Source: an uncultured Crocinitomix sp.
GTDB lineage: Bacteria > Bacteroidota > Bacteroidia > Flavobacteriales_D > Crocinitomicaceae
Length of the DNA: 64,000 bases
Direction of reading: 5' to 3'
Assembly (NCBI GenBank): GCA_905478225.1
Contig: CAJQHR010000006.1
Span: forward strand, 124,001 to 188,000
Under the pieces are notes generated by a model. The model was given only the letters and a program-made list of their open reading frames with translations, ran no database searches and was not told where the DNA came from. A program made the translations under genes and the position numbers. Below, in pieces: positions 62,483 through 64,000 of this stretch (positions within the stretch are counted from its first letter, which is position 1; each line of letters opens with the position of its first letter).

Positions 62483-64000
62483 ATGAAAAACCTCACATTA
62501 TTAATTTCTTCATTATTATTTCTTAGTGTTGGCTATGGCCAAAAACTAAAGCCGCGGATGGTTAAAAACTTCTGGGACTATAATAATTCCGTTATGCGAA
62601 GTCAGGGATATCAATATGCGGATGATTTTAGCGGAGAGACAACATTGGAACACGGAACATGGAAATACTGGGATCGCCAGGGGAGAATTGAAGAAGAGCG
62701 GACTTATATAAAAGGCGTTTTAAATGGGCGTGTAACTCGCTATTATTCGAACGGGAAGAAAAAAGATGAAGGCTTCTTTAAAGAAGGAAAACAAGACAGC
62801 ATCTATACGAGTTGGCATGAGAATGGAAACGTAAAAGAAAAAGGTAATTTTAAAGGTGACCGTGCGATAGGTGAATGGAAATATTATTACACCAATGGCT
62901 ATCACATGATGGAGGAAAAAATGGTCGATTCACTTTCCTATGTTCAGAATTTTTGGAGAATGGATAGCACACATTCACTCAAAAACGGTGACGGAAGAAT
63001 TTTTATGTATTATTCAAGTACAGGTCATTTGCAAGAGTTCTATACATACAAAGATGGACTAAAAGAAGGCGATTTTGAGGAGTTTACTGCAGCCGGAAAT
63101 ATTTTTGCACAAGGGCAATATGCGGCAAATAAAAAAGTTGGAGACTGGACCTACTGGTATTATACCGGGCAAGTTGATCGAAAACTTTCCTATAAAGGGG
63201 GTGCGCTCGACGGACCCTACGTTAAAAATTACGATAACGGAAAAGTAAATATTGAGGGTGTTTTTAAAGATGGCGAAAAAGAAGGGCATTGGACTTGGTA
63301 TACAAATGTGGGGACTAAGGATATGGAAGGCGATTTCATCAATAGCGAGCAAGAAGGATTGTGGAAATATTGGTTCGCAGGTGATTCAGTTCAGGTGGCA
63401 AGTCAGGGTTGTTTTTCAGGCGGATTGAGAAACGGTAAATGGGACTTTTATTATAAAGATGGAAGCAGATGGAAAGAAGGTTCTTACAAGGATGATTTAG
63501 AAGATGGCGAATGGAAAACATGGTATGAAAACGGTAAGCCTTTAAAAGAAGGAACTTTTGTATCAGGAAAAGAGCATGGTGAATGGAAGCAGTGGTTTCA
63601 AAATGGAGATTTAAAAAACGAAGCTTTTTTTGACATGGGTAGTTTGCACGGTTTATGGCGTTCATATTACAAAAAGAAAAAATTACACTTAGAGGGGAGT
63701 TATGATCACGATCTGAAAGTAGATGAATGGAAACGGTTTAGCGACAAGGGGAAGTTGCTAGAAATAGGAAGCTATAAAATTGTGAATCATAAAAAGGGGG
63801 TTAAATACGGTCCTTTCTCAAAACGAGTTTTAAAAGAAAGTGTACATCACGGACATTGGATTTGGTTTAGCCAAAAGGATGGCGGAATGACACACGAGGG
63901 AGATTATAAAAACGGAAAAGAAGAAGGGGAGTGGATTTATTACTTCCGTGGTGGTGCCAAAGAAAGTCGTATTATCAATTATAAAGACGGGAAATTGGAC
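62483..64000 (+). CDS. MORN-repeat secreted protein (partial, runs off window)
   Basis: The frame stays open for 506 codons to the window edge. A signal peptide (about 1-19, ending 'SVGYGQ') precedes an array of about 23-residue MORN-variant repeats with the pattern 'G-x-W-x-Y-Y-x2-G-x3-x-E-G-x-F-K-x-G' ('YTSWHENGNVKEKGNFKGD', 'WKTWYENGKPLKEGTFV'). Databases sometimes label such proteins YwqK-family antitoxins, but this architecture is a secreted repeat protein, probably a surface or periplasmic scaffold (inference). The end lies outside the window. Confidence 0.85.
   Translation, partial: MKNLTLLISSLLFLSVGYGQKLKPRMVKNFWDYNNSVMRSQGYQYADDFSGETTLEHGTWKYWDRQGRIEEERTYIKGVLNGRVTRYYSNGKKKDEGFFKEGKQDSIYTSWHENGNVKEKGNFKGDRAIGEWKYYYTNGYHMMEEKMVDSLSYVQNFWRMDSTHSLKNGDGRIFMYYSSTGHLQEFYTYKDGLKEGDFEEFTAAGNIFAQGQYAANKKVGDWTYWYYTGQVDRKLSYKGGALDGPYVKNYDNGKVNIEGVFKDGEKEGHWTWYTNVGTKDMEGDFINSEQEGLWKYWFAGDSVQVASQGCFSGGLRNGKWDFYYKDGSRWKEGSYKDDLEDGEWKTWYENGKPLKEGTFVSGKEHGEWKQWFQNGDLKNEAFFDMGSLHGLWRSYYKKKKLHLEGSYDHDLKVDEWKRFSDKGKLLEIGSYKIVNHKKGVKYGPFSKRVLKESVHHGHWIWFSQKDGGMTHEGDYKNGKEEGEWIYYFRGGAKESRIINYKDGKLD

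Noticed and set aside
62483-64000. Labelling the MORN protein as a YwqK-type antitoxin
   Set aside because: It is a long secreted repeat protein and no toxin gene is adjacent in the window.
1-64000. CRISPR array, rRNA operon, transposase or prophage
   Set aside because: No regularly spaced short repeats, rRNA sequence, transposase or phage structural motifs were seen.

Overview
This 64 kb window looks chromosomal and comes from an AT-rich member of the Bacteroidota, most likely a Flavobacteriales bacterium (a Crocinitomicaceae/Fluviicola-like lineage is an inference). The evidence is type IX secretion (T9SS) components (PorW/SprE lipoprotein, PorZ), many secreted proteins with T9SS C-terminal sorting domains, a TonB-dependent receptor, GldM/PorV-era surface biology, a MoxR/DUF58/SpoIIM operon, and Bacteroidota-type promoters (TTTG about 17-20 nt before TAnnTTTG). 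Gene density is high. There are no transposases, CRISPR arrays or rRNA genes, and there is one tRNA gene (Phe).

Layout. 1-1.5 kb: the start of a large HYR-repeat surface protein on the minus strand, followed by a truncated fructosamine-kinase relic. 1.8-4.1 kb: the housekeeping cluster prs-rplY-pth. 4.3-7 kb: a zinc-ribbon membrane protein, Xaa-Pro aminopeptidase and an alpha/beta hydrolase. 7.2-14.3 kb: a glycine-rich T9SS substrate, porW/sprE, and a lectin/PKD type B T9SS substrate. 14.7-21.1 kb: a five-gene minus-strand operon (SpoIIM-like, DUF4129, DUF4350, MoxR, DUF58). 21.3-23.2 kb: mscL, apparently frameshifted and joined in frame to a DUF3078 protein, then a 5'-truncated sorting-domain relic. 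23.4-30.1 kb: lipoprotein, CDGSH protein, LamG T9SS substrate, phosphoesterase, SlyD-like isomerase, DUF6268 beta-barrel. 30.1-30.75 kb: a gene-free stretch with two near-identical copies of a sigma-54-type promoter, a 65-nt block and a terminator, interpreted here as tandem small RNAs. 30.7-36.2 kb: gatC, plsC, trpS, xseA-xseB, a Rho-binding antiterminator, and tRNA-Phe with a nearby 22-bp duplicate of its 3' end. 36.3-41.6 kb: a plus-strand envelope cluster (coaX, outer-membrane protein, TPR protein, lptC, small membrane protein, frameshifted lipoprotein). 41.6-49.9 kb: rlmN, two paralogous carboxypeptidase-regulatory/plug proteins without a TonB barrel, a frameshifted small secreted protein, an HU-CCDC81/SPOR protein and a C1 peptidase. 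50-59 kb: an M43 metalloprotease with T9SS signal, a heme-type TonB receptor, recO and porZ. 59-64 kb: radA, a secretion-domain relic, xthA, a LysE-family exporter and a MORN-repeat protein running off the window.

How the genes fit together. PorW and PorZ act in T9SS export and surface attachment. The HYR, glycine-rich, lectin, LamG and M43 proteins are its probable cargo, although the HYR protein's C-terminus lies outside the window. Several relics of such cargo genes (22.8 kb, 60.6 kb) indicate turnover of this gene class. LptC, the outer-membrane barrels and the TonB receptor build the envelope.

Caution: four independent places carry single-base homopolymer-type indels (21333, 21715-21719, 40881-40883, 46986-46994). 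This may be sequencing error rather than biology. The strongest candidate for something undescribed is the tandem sigma-54/sRNA-like duplication at 30.28-30.75 kb.
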